Below, in pieces: positions 16,001 to 24,370 of a stretch of DNA of 64,000 nucleotides. The position numbers and the translations under genes are program-made. The stretch is taken from positions 1-64,000 of the forward strand of contig NZ_RKIJ01000002.1 of assembly GCF_003752595.1 (NCBI RefSeq). Direction: 5' to 3'. The notes under the pieces are model-generated. The model worked only from the letters and a program-made list of their open reading frames with translations. It searched no databases and had not been told where the DNA came from. Position 1 is the stretch's first letter. Every line of letters begins with the position of its first letter. This DNA is from Cellulomonas sp. PhB143 (lineage in GTDB: Bacteria; Actinomycetota; Actinomycetes; Actinomycetales; Cellulomonadaceae).

Positions 16001-17923
16001 TCAGACGGTCGAGGCGTCCGCCGAGCTCTGGGTCGCCGTGCCCGCGCCGCCGCCGGGGCCGCCCATGGTCGACGCCGGGTAGTCGCCGGCCGTCGCCGTC
16101 CCGGCCGCGGTCCCGTCCACGGTCACCGTGTACTCGGCGCCGTCCTCGATCGTCGGCGAGGAGTAGACGACCGAGCCGAACTCCTTCTCGGCCGTGAACG
16201 ACGCCACGACGTCGCCGGAGGCGTCGAGCACCTGGACCGTCGAGCCCGCGGCGCCGGCGCTGTCGAGGGTCGCCATGATCGAGGCCTGGTCGGCGTCCGC
16301 GTCGGGCGCGACCGCCATCCCCGAGCTCCCGACGGCCGTCAGCTCGCCGCCCGAGATCGCGAACGAGCCGTTCACGTCGAGCGCCCCGTTGCCGCCGTTC
16401 GTGGGCCCCTGGACGACGACGGTCCCGCCCGAGACGTCCATCGTCCCGTTGGAGTCCAGGCCGTCGCCGTCGGCGTCGACGGCGAGCGTCCCGCCGGTGA
16501 TCGTCAGGCTCGCGTCCTCGACCGTGCCGCCGGGCATGCCGCCGCCCTGGCCTCCGCCGTCCGGGGCACCGCCACCGCCCCGGCCGCCTCCGTCCGGGGG
16601 CTGCGGCATGTCGGTCGGCGCGCCGTCCGGCGCGCCGCCGCCGGCGGCGCCCCCGGCCGCGGTCTCGGTCTTGCCGCTGCCGGTCGAGGCGTTGACCCCG
16701 TCGTCGCTGGCCGTCACGTCGACCGCACCGCCGGCGAGCGTGATGTGCGCCCCCTCGAGCGCCTCGACGGACGTGCTCACCGTCAGGTCGCCGTCGGCGA
16801 TCCACAGCCCGCCGTCCGAGTGGACGCCGTCGTCGCCGCTCGCGAGGGTGAGCGCGCCGTCGGTGACGGTGACGATGCCGCCGGAGTGGACGGCGTCGTC
16901 GGCGGCGTCGACGCCCACGTCGCCGCCCGAGACGACGACCGCGACGTCGGCCTTGAGGCCCTTCGCGGAGTCGTCGTCGCCGAGCTCGGCGGCATGCCCG
17001 CCGCCGGAGGCCACGTCGAGCGACCCGCCGGTGACGACGAGGTCGGTCTGCGCCTGCACGCCGTCCGCGCCGGCGGTGACCTTCTGCGTGCCGCCGGCCA
17101 GGTGCACGTAACCGAGCGCCTCGTCCTCGTCGTCGTCCGACTTCAGCCCGTCGCCGCCCGCGGTCACGTCGAGCGTGCCGCCCGAGACGACGAGGTAGTC
17201 CTTGCCGCGGATCCCGTCGTCCGCGGCGTCCACGGTCACGTTCCCGGACTCGATGACGAGCCCGTCCTTGCTCGTGATCCCGTCCGCGGCGCTGCCCTCG
17301 ACGCTCAGCGCACCCGTCCCGGTGATGCCCAGGTCGGCCGTGCTGTAGAGCGCCGCGTTCGGGGCGTCCTCGGACGTGTCGTCGTACTTCTTCGCGTCCG
17401 CGAGGTGGTTCTCGGAGCCGTCCGCGAGGACCACCACGACGTCGTCGGCGTCCTCGACCACGAACGGCGAGCCGGTCGCGGAGGTGATGTCGGCGCCGTC
17501 GAGCACGATCCGGACCGTCCCCTCGGCCGAGGAGGCGACCGTGAGCTGCCCGTCGTCGAGCGTGCCCGAGACCCGGTAGGTGCCGGGCGCGGTGATGGTG
17601 ACCGTCGACCCGTCGACGCTCACCCCGGAGGTGTCGCCGTCGGCCGAGACCGTGGCGGAGCCGTCGCCGAGCGCGATCGCGACCTCGTCCGCGGTGTCCC
17701 ACTGCGCGTCGACCTCGTGGGCCGCGGTGTCGTCGGCCAGGACCTGCTTCGCGGTCGTGTCGGGGTCCGCGCTCGCGGCGGCGGAGGTCTCGCTCGCGGA
17801 CGTCGAGGTGCCCGACGACGTCCCGGCCGCGCCGGACCCGTCGCCGTCGGTGGAGGTGCAGCCGGCGAGCAGCAGGGCCGCCACGGCCGAGGAGGTGATG
17901 ATCATGGGAAGTGTGCGTCGCAC
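16001..17923 (-). CDS. Carbohydrate-binding lipoprotein, Cthe_2159/DUF4353 beta-helix family
   Basis: A 640-residue surface lipoprotein: lipobox LAGC (Cys22), then repeated parallel beta-helix rungs such as NVTVDAADDGIRGKDYLVV, TLDVTAGGDGLKSDDD and DLVVTGGSLDV. This is the pattern of Clostridium thermocellum Cthe_2159, which binds acidic polysaccharides and calcium. A Gly/Pro/Asp-rich loop near residues 425-475 interrupts the helix. It is the last gene of the DUF4956-VTC-beta-helix operon, 9 bases after the VTC stop. Likely a calcium-dependent polysaccharide binder; enzymatic activity is not evident. Confidence 0.82.
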   Translation of the reverse strand: MRRTLPMIITSSAVAALLLAGCTSTDGDGSGAAGTSSGTSTSASETSAAASADPDTTAKQVLADDTAAHEVDAQWDTADEVAIALGDGSATVSADGDTSGVSVDGSTVTITAPGTYRVSGTLDDGQLTVASSAEGTVRIVLDGADITSATGSPFVVEDADDVVVVLADGSENHLADAKKYDDTSEDAPNAALYSTADLGITGTGALSVEGSAADGITSKDGLVIESGNVTVDAADDGIRGKDYLVVSGGTLDVTAGGDGLKSDDDEDEALGYVHLAGGTQKVTAGADGVQAQTDLVVTGGSLDVASGGGHAAELGDDDSAKGLKADVAVVVSGGDVGVDAADDAVHSGGIVTVTDGALTLASGDDGVHSDGGLWIADGDLTVSTSVEALEGAHITLAGGAVDVTASDDGVNASTGSGKTETAAGGAAGGGAPDGAPTDMPQPPDGGGRGGGGAPDGGGQGGGMPGGTVEDASLTITGGTLAVDADGDGLDSNGTMDVSGGTVVVQGPTNGGNGALDVNGSFAISGGELTAVGSSGMAVAPDADADQASIMATLDSAGAAGSTVQVLDASGDVVASFTAEKEFGSVVYSSPTIEDGAEYTVTVDGTAAGTATAGDYPASTMGGPGGGAGTATQSSADASTV

Positions 17924-17932
17924 GGGGTGCTC

Positions 17933-18745
17933 CTATCGCTGGGCCGGCGTCGCGCGCGCGGCGTCGACGGCGGTGGCCGGGTCGAGGTACCGCGAGATCA
18001 CGCGGTTCCAGGGGGTCGAGGGGAGCTCGGGGCGCAGCGTGGCGAGGCCCGAGCCGAACTTGGAGATGCGCACGGGGCGGTGTCCGCGGGACCACAGGAC
18101 GCGGTCGAGCGCGGACGCCGCCGAGCCGGTCTTGGTCTCGACGACGGCGAGACCGTCGACGCCGGCCGTGGTCCGCGCCGGGTCGTCGAGGCTCCAGCCG
18201 AGACCGGTGTCGATCGTGGCACGGCTCGCGGTCGCGCCGCCCAGCAGGAGCGTCGTGCGCCGGTAGCGGGTCACGAGGGTCGGCGCGAGCTCGTCCACCG
18301 GCACCGGGGCCACCCCGGCGTCGTGCAGGACGGCGGCGACGAAGTCGCGCCCGTGGGCGGTCAGCCGCCGCCGGTCGTCGGCCCCGCAGGCGGTGCGCTG
18401 CTTGACCGTGGTGCCGCGCGCCCCGCGGGTCTTCACCTCGAGCCAGCAGCCGCCGGTCTCCAGGTACGCGCGGGTGCGGACCTTGAACCGCCGGCGCCGG
18501 CGGCGCACCGTCAGGTGGTAGCTGTCCAGGTCGGGCGTGTCGAAGTACACCGACTCGTACCCGAACGACCGGGCGCCGGCGATCTCGAGGACGGCGGTCG
18601 CCGGCTCCGTCGCGGTGAGCTCGGCCAGGATCCCGTCGGTCGCCGAGAGCGGCACGACGTACTTGCGGTCGACGCGCGTCTGCAGCGCCGCCTGGGCGTC
18701 GAGCGCCTCGAGCCCCACGGACACCAGGCCGGCGACGGCGTTCAC
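17933..18745 (-). CDS. VTC domain-containing polyphosphate polymerase-like protein
   Basis: A 270-residue VTC tunnel-fold protein. Basic and acidic residues lining the tunnel are visible: RVDRKYV (24-30), YFDTPDLDSYH then a run of six arginines near residue 80, LEVKTRG, LVTRYRRTTL, VVETKTG and KFGSGL. In yeast Vtc4 these bind ATP and polyphosphate; bacterial homologues are named polyphosphate polymerases, but activity is rarely shown. It overlaps the upstream DUF4956 gene by four bases (ATGA). The genetic association with a DUF4956 membrane protein and a surface beta-helix protein suggests a shared surface process. Confidence 0.85.
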   Translation of the reverse strand: MNAVAGLVSVGLEALDAQAALQTRVDRKYVVPLSATDGILAELTATEPATAVLEIAGARSFGYESVYFDTPDLDSYHLTVRRRRRRFKVRTRAYLETGGCWLEVKTRGARGTTVKQRTACGADDRRRLTAHGRDFVAAVLHDAGVAPVPVDELAPTLVTRYRRTTLLLGGATASRATIDTGLGWSLDDPARTTAGVDGLAVVETKTGSAASALDRVLWSRGHRPVRISKFGSGLATLRPELPSTPWNRVISRYLDPATAVDAARATPAQR

Positions 18746-19443
18746 CGCCGGGCCCCGGCGCGCTCGGGAGCCGTCGCGGCCCGGGCCGGGGCCGACGGCG
18801 CCGACGGGCCCCGCCGGACGGCCGGCAGCTCTCGGGCCGGGGCCGCGCCCGGCGCGAGGTCCGCGACCGGGGCGAGGGCCGCCGTCGTCCCCCGGGGCAG
18901 CTGGTAGCGCACGTCCACGATCGTCGTGTCGTCGACGAGGTCGACGCGGCGCACGGTCATCGACCGCACCCGGGCGCCGAGCAGCGCCTCGAGGTGCGCG
19001 GTCAGCGCGCGCTCGTCGGTGATGGCCACGTCCAGGACGATCGACTGGCTGCGGTAGCGGCCGTAGAGGCGCGGGTGGTCGCCGACGTACAGGGCGAGCA
19101 CGATCGCGGCCATGAGGACGGGCGCGAGCCAGGCGGGCACGCCGCCGAGGGCACCGAGACCGCCCAGCAGGCCGAGCGCGAGCGCCGCGAAGTAGTAGGC
19201 GACCTCGTGCTGGGCGATCTCCGAGGAGCGCAGCCGGATGATCGACAGCACCCCGAACAGGCCCAGCCCGACGCCCGCGCCGACGGAGCTCGAGGAGAGC
19301 GCGCCCGCGACGGCCAGGACCCCGACGTTCAGCCCCAGGTAGGCGACCACGAGGTCGCGGCGCCGGTGGCGGGGGAAGTAGATGCCGAACGTGAGCACGG
19401 CGATCGCGACGAGGTCGGCGCCGAAGAGGGCGAGCTGGCCCAT
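18742..19443 (-). CDS. DUF4956 domain membrane protein
   Basis: A 233-residue protein. Four or more helices cover residues 5-135 (ADLVAIAVLTFGIYFP, VVAYLGLNVGVLAVAGAL, GLGLFGVLSIIRLRSSEI, LAPVLMAAIVLALYVG). The signature LFGVLSIIRLRSSEIAQHEV is followed by a cytosolic ferredoxin-like domain (SIVLDVAITDERALTAHL, VRRVDLVDDTTIVDV) and a Pro/Ala-rich tail. ATG at 19443 has GGAGG six bases upstream; an in-frame ATG at 19480 lacks one. DUF4956 proteins habitually precede VTC-domain genes. Function unknown. Confidence 0.82.
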   Translation of the reverse strand: MGQLALFGADLVAIAVLTFGIYFPRHRRRDLVVAYLGLNVGVLAVAGALSSSSVGAGVGLGLFGVLSIIRLRSSEIAQHEVAYYFAALALGLLGGLGALGGVPAWLAPVLMAAIVLALYVGDHPRLYGRYRSQSIVLDVAITDERALTAHLEALLGARVRSMTVRRVDLVDDTTIVDVRYQLPRGTTAALAPVADLAPGAAPARELPAVRRGPSAPSAPARAATAPERAGARR

Positions 19444-19548
19444 GAGGTCCTCCAGAGGTCGTGTGGTGATGTCCTCCATGGAGCGCCTCGAGCCTGTGAG
19501 CCGGCTTTGCGGGACGTCAGCGCGCGGTGCGAGTTCCTCCCGCCCCCT

Positions 19549-19606
19549 GTCGAACACGCCATCCGTCTCGTTCCGGGGGCCCGGTACGGCACAGATCACG
19601 TGGTCG
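19549..19606. repeat. Palindromic element family B, copy B1
   Basis: A degenerate inverted repeat: left arm CGAACACGCCATCCGTC, right arm ending ATCACGTGGTCG, around a GGGGGCCC core. It overlaps the 3' end of the AbiEi-like gene and supplies its TGA stop (19596-19598). Much of the length (from CGAACACGCCATC through GGTACGGCACAGAT) matches copy B2 at 20671 in the same orientation. Confidence 0.65.
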
Positions 19607-20564
19607 CGGTCACCGGAGCTGGAGCGGGAGCGGGACGACGACGGTGGCGCGCGAGCTCGCGACCGATCGTCGCGGCGAGCCGCGGCAGGTCCGCCGACGT
19701 GAAGCGCAGCAGGACGACCCGCCCTGTCGAGAGCATCGCGTTCTGGCGCACCCGGTCCGCGTAGACGGCTTCCGGGCTTCCGTGCACGTCGCGGCCGTCG
19801 AGCTCTGCGACGAGCCATCGGCCGTCGCCGAGCCACCACGCCAGGTCGCCGCGCCCGACGAACGTCCCGTCGTCGTCCCGCACCTCGAGCTGGAGCCTGT
19901 CCGGCGGGAGTCCCGCGTCGACGCACTCGAGCCGGGCGAACGACTCGAGCGGCGACTCGCCGCCCGCGTCCGCCAGGCCCCACAGGTCGTGCGTCCGGGC
20001 GACGCCGCGACGCCCTCGCGCGAGGTCGTGCGCCCGGCGCAGCCCCCGGGGTGTGAGCATCCGCTGGGCCAGGACCGAGTCGAGCACCGCGAGCCCGTTG
20101 CGCCGCGGGAGCTCGGGGACGGCCTGTGCGAGCGCCCACTCGGGAGAGGCCACCAGCCGGCCGCCGACGCGCACGCACGTCATCCCGTCGTCGAACTGCC
20201 GGGGCACGACGAGCCCCCGCGGGCGCCGGGCGCTCTCGCCGAGGGTGGCCTCGGGGCGGATGGTCGGCGGCAGCCCCGCCACCCCGAGCAGCGCGAGCGC
20301 GCAGGAGCCGACGGCGACGGCGCCCGGCCCCAGGGCGAGGAGGCCCGCCCAGGCCGCACGACGTCGTCGGGCATCGTGGTCACGCGCCGACCGGGGCGAC
20401 GTGTCGTAGACCCCGGTCGCGATCCGGAGCCAGGCGCCCGACGCGGCGCGGCGCGCGAGGACGGCACGCGCGACGCCGAGGCGCGCGCACTGGTCGGCGC
20501 CGACCAGCCCCTCCTGTGCGGCGGCGAGGGCGAGCACGGGGGCGAGGTCGACGCGGCGGGGCAC
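19596..20564 (-). CDS. AbiEi-like winged-helix plus PD-(D/E)XK endonuclease-like protein
   Basis: About 322 residues. The N-terminus (LALAAAQEGLVGADQCARLG, then GAWLRIATGVYDT) matches the winged helix seen in AbiEi antitoxins and many actinobacterial DUF559 proteins. The C-terminal ~100 residues resemble a DUF559/Vsr-like nuclease core: ESPLESFARL, VGRGDLAWWL, VAELDG, then DRVRQNAML and LLRFTSADL. The Glu, Asp and Glu-x-Asp could be catalytic, although the usual Lys is not obvious. GTG at 20564 is chosen because palindrome B2 occupies the upstream open frame; no ribosome site supports it. Palindromes of one class flank it on both sides. Confidence 0.6.
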   Translation of the reverse strand: MPRRVDLAPVLALAAAQEGLVGADQCARLGVARAVLARRAASGAWLRIATGVYDTSPRSARDHDARRRRAAWAGLLALGPGAVAVGSCALALLGVAGLPPTIRPEATLGESARRPRGLVVPRQFDDGMTCVRVGGRLVASPEWALAQAVPELPRRNGLAVLDSVLAQRMLTPRGLRRAHDLARGRRGVARTHDLWGLADAGGESPLESFARLECVDAGLPPDRLQLEVRDDDGTFVGRGDLAWWLGDGRWLVAELDGRDVHGSPEAVYADRVRQNAMLSTGRVVLLRFTSADLPRLAATIGRELARHRRRPAPAPAPVTATT

Positions 20565-20670
20565 GGCACGAGCCGACCAGAGCGGGCCGCCGCGCGGGGC
20601 CGGGCCCTCGCCGATGTGGACGCCCGCCAGGGACGACCGGGCTGTGGTCGACGTCGTCGCACCAGTTGCT

Positions 20671-20730
20671 GCCGAACACGCCATCTGTCCCGTTCCGGGG
20701 GCCCGGTACGGCACAGATGGCGTGCTCGGC
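20671..20730. repeat. Palindromic element family B, copy B2
   Basis: A 60-bp palindrome with 26-bp arms (three mismatches). Left GCCGAACACGCCATCTGTC, right GACAGATGG-like sequence ending GGCGTGCTCGGC, around GGGGGCCC. It lies between the CopD-CtaG stop (20779) and the AbiEi-like start (20564). No gene or clear promoter was recognised elsewhere in this gap. Confidence 0.75.
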
Positions 20731-20778
20731 ACCCAGGGCCGGGCAGGGCCGCGGCGGGGTCGAACGGGGGCACGGAGC

Positions 20779-22929
20779 CTACGGGCGGTCCGCGGTCCGG
20801 TCGTCGCGCTCCTTGAGGCGCGCGAGCATCGCGTTGTACTCGTCCATCTCGACGTCCCCCGTGCGCGCCACCCGTCGGTCGCGGCGGCGGGCCTCCTTCT
20901 CGTCGGACCGGGACCAGGACAGCGCGACGACGAACGCGAGCGCGAGCGTCGGTATCTCGCCGATGCCCCAGGCGATCCCGCCCCCGCGCTGCTGGTCGAC
21001 GATGGCGCTCGGGCCCCACGGCCTTCCGGTGAGGCCGAAGTAGTCGGCGACGAGCAGCGAGCTCCCCGACATGAGCACGACGCCGAAGAACGCGTGGAAC
21101 GCCATCGTGGCGAGCAGCAGCAGCAGCCGCTGCGGGTAGGCGAGGCGCTTCGGACCGGGGTCGATCCCGACGAGGGCGTTGACGAACAGGTACCCGACCA
21201 GCGTGAAGTGCACGACCATCAGCGCGTGCCCGAGGTGCGTCGTCAGCGCCAGCTCGAAGGCGCCGGTGAAGTAGAACGCGATCATCGAGCCCGCGAACAT
21301 CACGGCGGAGACGACGGGGTTGGCGAAGAAGTGGCCCCAGCGGGAGTCCACGAGCCCGAGCACCCACTCGCGCGGGCCCTTCGAGCCGTCCTTGCGCGCG
21401 GGGATCGCGCGGACCAGGAGCGTCACGGGCGCGGAGAGCACGAGGAAGATCGGCACGATCATCGCGAGCGTCATGTGCTGGATCATGTGGGCGCTGAACA
21501 TCAGGTGCCCGTAGACGGCGGCGCCGCCGTTGGTCGCCCACAGCAGCGTCAGCATGCCGAGGCACCAGGAGACCGCGCGCCCGACCGGCCACCGGTCGCC
21601 GCGGCGCCGCAGCCGCACGGTCCAGCGCAGGTAGACCACGATCCCGGCGATCCCCGCGAACAGCCACAGGGGGCTGATCTCGTGACCGAACGCCCAGTCC
21701 GCGAGCGTCGGCTCGGGCGGCAGCGGGTAGCCGGTGACGATCTCGGCGGCGGTCGGGTCGGCGAAGGGCTCGTCGGGGACCGGCGGCGCCGTCGACCCCA
21801 GGGCGACCGCGACCCCGGAGACCGCGCCCATGACCAGCAGCTCGACCGAGGCCAGCCGCCAGAACAGGCGCGTGACGACCTTCTCCGCCCCCTGGTCGCC
21901 GCCCGACGACGTCCGGCCGGCAGCGGTCCGGGCCGCCGGCGCCCGCGGCGAGAGCCGCAGCCGCTTGATCACGGTCTCGCGGTGCACGTAGCCGAAGAGG
22001 CCGAGGACCACGAGGAGCGTCGCCTTGACGACGATGAGCTGGCCGTAGCGGGTGCCGAGGTCGGCGAGCGAGCCGATGCGGATCGCGGCGTTGGCGATGC
22101 CCGAGACGCCGACCATGACGTAGCACCACACGGCGATCGAGGAGTACCGCGAGACGGCGGTGGCGAAGTTCTGCCGCCCGACGCCGCCGCGCACCCGGCC
22201 GACGAGCAGCCCGGCGAGACCGCCGATCCACAGGGCGGCGCCCGACAGGTGCAGGAACATGGTCGAGACGGCCAGGTCGTGGTCGGCGCTGCCCGAGGCG
22301 TGGCCGGTGCCGGCCTGGATCCAGAACGCGACGACCGCCAGCACCGCCGTGACCATCGCGCCGTTCGCGGTGCGCACCGCCATCACGACCGCCGAGAGCG
22401 CCGCGACCACGACGATGATCCCGAGATACGTCTGCCCGAGCTCGATCTGCGTGACGAACTTCCCGAGCTGCGGCCCGTACGTCGGGTCCGTGATCGCCGT
22501 CCCGGAGAGGGTGGAGTAGCGCATCACGAGCTGCGCGAGCGCGAGCAGCGCCCAGGCTCCCGACGCGACCCCCGCCGTGGACAGGGCCCGGCGCACCGGC
22601 TTGCCGGGGGTCAAGACGCACGCGGCGAGCACGAGCGAGCCGAAGGTCGCCGCCGCGGCGAGCTCGGTCAGGACCGTCGCCAGCGGCAGGCCGTAGAGGG
22701 CCAGGGCGCCCGGGTCGACGAACGTGGGGACGAACGCGCGCGACCAGGTCCCGGCCCCGAGCACGGCGAGCACCGCGACGAGCAGCGCCCCCGGCGCCGC
22801 TGCGACGAGCCACCACGGCGTCCCCGGCGCGATCGCCGGGTCGCTCGTGCGAGCGCCGGCGGCCGCGCCGTCGCCCGAGGAGGTGGCGGGGCCGCGCGTC
22901 GTCCCGGCGCGCGAGGCGGTGGAGGTCAC
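20779..22929 (-). CDS. CopD-CtaG fusion, copper/cytochrome oxidase assembly membrane protein
   Basis: A 716-residue polytopic membrane protein with about 16 helices. The N-terminal half is CopD-like (FLHLSGAALWIGGLAGLLVG, GQLIVVKATLLVVLGLFGYVHRE). The C-terminal half is a caa3-type CtaG domain (FGHEISPLWLFAGIAGIVVYL, HLMFSAHMIQHMTLAMIVPIFL, FHAFFGVVLMSG). His and Met residues in these helices fit copper handling. This fusion is common in actinobacteria and is thought to deliver copper to cytochrome c oxidase. It is separated from the copper genes at 50-54 kb. Confidence 0.88.
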   Translation of the reverse strand: MTSTASRAGTTRGPATSSGDGAAAGARTSDPAIAPGTPWWLVAAAPGALLVAVLAVLGAGTWSRAFVPTFVDPGALALYGLPLATVLTELAAAATFGSLVLAACVLTPGKPVRRALSTAGVASGAWALLALAQLVMRYSTLSGTAITDPTYGPQLGKFVTQIELGQTYLGIIVVVAALSAVVMAVRTANGAMVTAVLAVVAFWIQAGTGHASGSADHDLAVSTMFLHLSGAALWIGGLAGLLVGRVRGGVGRQNFATAVSRYSSIAVWCYVMVGVSGIANAAIRIGSLADLGTRYGQLIVVKATLLVVLGLFGYVHRETVIKRLRLSPRAPAARTAAGRTSSGGDQGAEKVVTRLFWRLASVELLVMGAVSGVAVALGSTAPPVPDEPFADPTAAEIVTGYPLPPEPTLADWAFGHEISPLWLFAGIAGIVVYLRWTVRLRRRGDRWPVGRAVSWCLGMLTLLWATNGGAAVYGHLMFSAHMIQHMTLAMIVPIFLVLSAPVTLLVRAIPARKDGSKGPREWVLGLVDSRWGHFFANPVVSAVMFAGSMIAFYFTGAFELALTTHLGHALMVVHFTLVGYLFVNALVGIDPGPKRLAYPQRLLLLLATMAFHAFFGVVLMSGSSLLVADYFGLTGRPWGPSAIVDQQRGGGIAWGIGEIPTLALAFVVALSWSRSDEKEARRRDRRVARTGDVEMDEYNAMLARLKERDDRTADRP

Positions 22930-22990
22930 CGCACCAGACTAGGCGCGCGCCGGAGCCCGCGGGGCACCGGCCGGTGTGCGGGAGGACACG

Positions 22991-23779
22991 TCACTCCGCG
23001 GGGCGGAGCGGGTGCTGCGCGGCCGACGCCGGAGCGGGCGAAGTCCCGGCGATCTCCGCGGCCCCCGCCGCGTACCGGTCCAGCACCACGGCCGTCAGGC
23101 GAGGGTCCGGCGCGAGCGGGGCCGTGACGACGTCGGCCCCCGCCTCCCGCAGCCGGTCCAGGAAGAACCCGGGCGCCAGCAGGTATGCGGCGACGACGAC
23201 GCGCGCGGCGCCCGAGGCGCGCGCGGCCGCGACCGCCTCGCCTACCGAGGGCCGCGCCATGGACCCGTAGCCGACGGTCACGGGAGCCGGGACCCGCGCA
23301 CGCAGCCCGGCCAGGACCTCCTCGACCGCCTGCGCGGAGCGCGCGTCGCTCGACCCGGCCGCGGCGAGCACGACGGCGTCGCCCCCGGCCAGCGCGGCGT
23401 CAGCGAGGCGGTCGACGAGGACGTCCACCAGCCGTGGGTCCGGTCCGAGCGCGCCCGTCCGGGCCGCGCGTCCCGCGTCGGGGCCGCGGCCGGCGACGGC
23501 CTCGGTCACGTCGACGTGCACGTGGAAACCGGCCGAGAGCAGGAGCGGGACGACGACGGCGTCGCGGCCCTCCCCGCGCGGGCGCGGCAGGACCGCCGCG
23601 TCGACCACATCACCGACAGCGGGCTCCTGCACGTCGACGAACGCCTCCCGCACGTCGAGGTCGGGGCGCGCGGCGCGCACGTCGTCCAGGAGGGCGCGGA
23701 TCGCGGCGCGTCCCGCGGGGCTGTCGGTGCCGTGGGAGCACCCGACGAGGACCGGTGCCGGCCGTCCCTGCAGCGTCAT
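22991..23779 (-). CDS. Sirohydrochlorin chelatase family protein (CbiX-like)
   Basis: A 262-residue two-lobe chelatase. The first lobe has LVGCSHGTDS (His16), VREAFVDVQEP and VVVPLLLSAGFHVHVDV with metal-site histidines. The second lobe repeats the fold (AVVLAAAGSSDARS, TVGYGSMARPSVGEAV, VVVAAYLLAPGFFLDRL). CbiX/SirB enzymes insert cobalt or iron into sirohydrochlorin for cobalamin or siroheme. No cysG, sulfite reductase or cobalamin gene is nearby, so the metal and pathway are open. Confidence 0.85.
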   Translation of the reverse strand: MTLQGRPAPVLVGCSHGTDSPAGRAAIRALLDDVRAARPDLDVREAFVDVQEPAVGDVVDAAVLPRPRGEGRDAVVVPLLLSAGFHVHVDVTEAVAGRGPDAGRAARTGALGPDPRLVDVLVDRLADAALAGGDAVVLAAAGSSDARSAQAVEEVLAGLRARVPAPVTVGYGSMARPSVGEAVAAARASGAARVVVAAYLLAPGFFLDRLREAGADVVTAPLAPDPRLTAVVLDRYAAGAAEIAGTSPAPASAAQHPLRPAE

Positions 23780-23951
23780 CCGCGATCCTCCCGGGGTGCG
23801 TGGACGCCCACCCTAGCGCGGCCCCCAGATGCCGGACCGCGTGCGTGCGGGGCACAATCACCCTGTGCAGACGGCACCCGGGGGTGCCGTGGGGGTCCCG
23901 TTGCCGACTACGATCGAGACGCGCGGTATCACTTATCGGAAAGGACCCGTC

Positions 23952-24362
23952 GTGGTGTCCAGGGGTTCGGCTCGGGGAGCGGCGCTCGTCAGCGCCGTCG
24001 TCGCCGCCTTTTCGATCGCCGCGACCGTGCGCCCGCGTCCCACGGGTCGCCCCGGCGGCCGGACCGCCGGTGACGACCGCGGCGCCCCCGACGACCACGG
24101 CTCCTCGACGACCCTCTGCCGCGCCTGCGGGTGGGACCTCGGCGAGCCGGGCTGGACGGAGTCCGGACCGCACTACGTCGTCTGCGACTGCTGCGCCGCG
24201 GAGTCCGGCGTCGACGACGTCTCGACCGCGCACGCCCGGGCGTACCGCCGGCGGTGGATCGAGCACGGCGCCGTGTGGTTCGACCCGGCCGTACGACCGG
24301 ACCACTGGGACCTGTACGCGCAGCTGTCCACGCTGGAGCCCGCGGGCGCCCTCGAGGGCTGA
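23952..24362 (+). CDS. Double-CxxC zinc-ribbon-like protein of unknown function
   Basis: About 136 residues from a GTG preceded by AAAGGAC. The N-terminus is a possible signal or membrane segment (ALVSAVVAAFSIAATV), followed by an Arg/Gly/Asp-rich linker. The C-terminal ~70 residues contain CRACGWDL and, 20 residues later, CDCCAAESGVDD, then RRRWIEHGAVWFDP and WDLYAQL. The paired CxxC/CxCC layout with R-W-I and W-F motifs recalls a widespread family of small unknown proteins with CPCC-like ribbons. It is alone between divergent and convergent neighbours. Confidence 0.6.
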   Translation: MVSRGSARGAALVSAVVAAFSIAATVRPRPTGRPGGRTAGDDRGAPDDHGSSTTLCRACGWDLGEPGWTESGPHYVVCDCCAAESGVDDVSTAHARAYRRRWIEHGAVWFDPAVRPDHWDLYAQLSTLEPAGALEG

Positions 24363-24370
24363 GCCGGGCG

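Noticed and set aside
10883-16197. Very long open frames on both strands across the GH3 gene, up to 1741 residues
   Set aside because: They are shadows: extremely Arg/Pro/Gly-rich translations without domain motifs, caused by high GC and third-position bias. The GH3 frame carries all catalytic motifs and a signal peptide.
15942-18095. A 717-residue minus-strand frame over the beta-helix lipoprotein
   Set aside because: Arg/Gly-rich shadow of the beta-helix gene; no start or motif support, and it crosses palindrome C2 and the VTC gene end.
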